This document shows, piece by piece, positions 59,818-61,875 of a stretch of DNA of 61,875 nucleotides (its first letter is position 1; each line of letters opens with the position of its first letter). A program made the position numbers and the translations under genes. A model generated the notes under the pieces. The model did no database searches. It saw only the letters and a program-made list of their open reading frames with translations, and had not been told where the DNA came from. The DNA is from Fragilariopsis cylindrus CCMP1102 (taxonomy: Eukaryota > Bacillariophyta > Bacillariophyceae > Bacillariales > Bacillariaceae), in contig FMBT01000532.1 in the NCBI GenBank assembly GCA_900095095.1, positions 1 to 61,875 on the forward strand, given 5' to 3'.

Positions 59818-61875
59818 TTATACCCATTTGCCTTCTTTTGCTTGCAGATCCCCTTGTACCAGCTGCAATTCCCGCTGTATTTCCTTTTCGAGGGCAGCAC
59901 GCTCCTCTCTCGTACTATCAGATGTATCATCATCGGAACGAATAAATTTCAACGCCATTTCAAGTTTATTCATTTGTGCTTTCGGATCATCTAGATGACC
60001 ATGAATACTGGCAATTGTTTGTAACGTCGATGCCTGCTTAAAACAACTCACTACATCCAGCGATTGATACCTATCAAATAATTGTGTGTAGTATTTCAAG
60101 GCATGAGAAAATCTTCGAGCATCTACACACGTTTCCGCTAAACTTTCAAGAGTCGAAAGTACGGTAGGATGTTCTGGATACATTATCCTTTCTTGAAGCT
60201 GTTAAAGAGGAAGAAGAGGAAGAAGAACATTGAAGAAGAAAAGTACAGGTAAGGAAATATTTTCGGGATAAATGGCATCTTTTATCAAAGACAGAGATAT
60301 ACCCTCGATTCGATTCCAATTTATATAAACTTACGCTAAGTGATTCTCGCAATACCATCGCTGCCTTTTCATACATGTCGCGTTTACCGTACAAGTATCC
60401 CAGATTTTGTAACGTCGTTGAAGCACCAAATATCATTGGACCATTCTCTGGGTTACTAATAAGAGCATTCCGTTGAATATCCAAGGCGGATTCAAAGGCT
60501 CTCCTTGCTTCTTGCAGTTCGTTGAATTCAACATGAACGCATCCGATATTATTATAAATCCTTGCATTCGACGGATGAAGATCACCTAGAGCTAGTGTCC
60601 GAACAGACAACGCCTCCCGGAAAATCCAAAGAGCATCTTCGTGACGCTGAAGTAGCATTAGTGAGATCCCAGCCTTCACCAACGAGACAGCCACTTGAGG
60701 ATGCTCTCTACCCAGAGCACTCTTTCGAATCCTCACAGATTCTTCAAATGATTGAAGTGCAGCATAGTGTTCTTCCATTCGCAGATAAGCAACTCCGACA
60801 TTATGTACGGCCGAACCAACATCTTCGTGAAGTGGCCCATTCTTTGCCTTTTGACATTCGACTACCATTTCCAACAATGTAACTGCTTCCGTTTGACGGC
60901 CTTTCGATAGATAACTGGCAGCACAATTGTGTATCGTATGCAACTGCTGAGAGGGATCTTGAAGGACTTCTGGTGATAACCTATCATTGTTTCTATTACC
61001 GGACCAATTACCCGCAAGTGGGATCAATCCATCTTCATTTAAGTTTCCATCTCTCTCATCGATTGTCTTCTCCACACTCGTTTCATCCTTGTTGGTCGTA
61101 GGTCGAATTGGTGAGTCCATAAAGTCTCGATTAGAATCAAGAACATCCTTGGCGTGCCTCATTGTTGCCATACGATCACTCTCCTTCTTCGATGATTCGT
61201 TAATATTCATTAAAGCTGCCGCCGATTGCGCGAAAGTAACGAAATCACTGGTTTGACTCGCTGACTGATCGTCATCGGCTGGCCGTCTCAACAAACAACT
61301 TTCTTCTGTGGCCTCATATCCGCCCATCATTAAAGTATCATTCGCTGCATTATTATTAGTACTGCTACCACCACGTGCCACGGATGCAGATGATATTGTT
61401 GGTTTGGCTACGAATGACTCGGCTGCGGGTAATTCCAATACCGGTATGCTCAAGTTGCTGGTATTTTGTTTATCAGTCACGCTGCGAGCTGGAGATGATG
61501 ATGAAATCATATCTCCCGTATCTTTTTGCATCATAGAACGATGTCCATTATTAATGGGTGGATTATTAATGGATGGACTCGGGTTGGTCATTTCCGAAAC
61601 ATCGCACGAATATTTTCTTGCTGGAGAAGTAGACCAACTCGGCCGTGCCGTTGGTTCCGCAGCAGCAGCCGCCGCAACACCTTTCGGTATAGGAATACTC
61701 CTCACCATATCATGTAGTGATCGTACCTGATTAGTAAGTGGATGTTCTTCCCCCAAAACTTTAGAGCGCAACTCAAGAGCCTCTAGAAAGGCTGATTCTG
61801 CATCAAATGCATGACGTGCATCCGGTCCCTGTCTTCGAATCCATTCGAGGTTCAATCCTCCCAATATCTGCATAG
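59818..61875 (-). CDS. Kinesin-light-chain-like TPR protein (5' end beyond window)
   Basis: Two exons in view: 60335 to the window end and 59818-60198, across a 136-bp intron (GTAAGT...TTAACAG); the phase-0 join reads 'RESLSLQERIMYPEHPTVLS'. TPR motifs of the 42-residue kinesin-light-chain type appear: 'EAVTLLEMVVECQKAKNGPL', 'NVGVAYLRMEEHYAALQSFE', 'ALGREHPQVAVSL', 'NNIGCVHVEFNELQEARRAF' and 'AMVLRESLS'. Upstream is a Ser/Asn-rich linker, and before it another TPR ('AFLEALELRSKVLGEEHPLT') at the window edge. There is an ATG at 61873, but the TPR context suggests the gene continues. TPR proteins scaffold complexes; the partner is unknown. Family is clear, gene identity is not. Confidence 0.85.

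Overview
The window looks like nuclear DNA of a diatom (a heterokont alga with a secondary plastid). It is A/T-rich, has short GT-AG introns of about 90-300 bp, and is full of trinucleotide and low-complexity runs. Several predicted proteins start with a signal peptide followed by a diatom-type plastid transit signal with a cleavage-site Phe (MAF, SAF, AFTP). Secreted proteins carry the long PS/PT-rich tracts common in diatoms. I cannot name the species. I saw no tRNA, rRNA or CRISPR array.

Layout. 1.6-3.3 kb: plastid sulfolipid synthase (SQD2-like). 4.05-14.8 kb: a repeat neighbourhood. A Ty3/gypsy-type LTR retrotransposon (4628-11556, matching 190-bp LTRs, 5-bp target duplication) sits inside one copy of a dispersed repeat. 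A second, inverted and circularly permuted copy lies at 14.2-14.8 kb and preserves the empty insertion site. Between them are an alpha/beta hydrolase and a broken gene fragment. 15-29 kb: intradiol-dioxygenase-like secreted protein, small plastid protein, TOM1-like 7-TM protein, RING-H2 protein, CGR1/CCDC86, casein kinase 1, a Ser-rich protein and a DnaJ protein. 29.7-33.8 kb: a large secreted mosaic protein (lamin-tail domain, Cys-rich ShK-like modules, an 84-bp coding minisatellite, more Cys-rich modules). 34.2-35.8 kb: a gene-free cluster of local duplications. 36.6-61.9 kb: dense genes for a Ser-rich protein, pepsin-like protease, a multi-TM protein, Tyr-phosphatase-like, CmcJ/AsaB-like oxygenase, F-box/LRR-like, histidine phosphatase, methyltransferase, MscS channel, PIG-H, thylakoid-lumen FKBP, plastid PPR, RING-ankyrin and a kinesin-light-chain-like TPR protein cut by the window end.

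The host genes do not form a pathway; this is ordinary eukaryotic gene order with divergent and tail-to-tail pairs. Plastid or secretory-route proteins are frequent.

Two themes deserve a second look. First, gag and pol of the retrotransposon are one reading frame split by a single UGA, and the large mosaic protein is likewise split by one in-frame UGA. Second, several host genes are broken by one-base losses, nearly all restorable by lengthening a short homopolymer by one base. That points to consensus error in a long-read assembly rather than real pseudogenes, and should be settled before any of these genes is interpreted.
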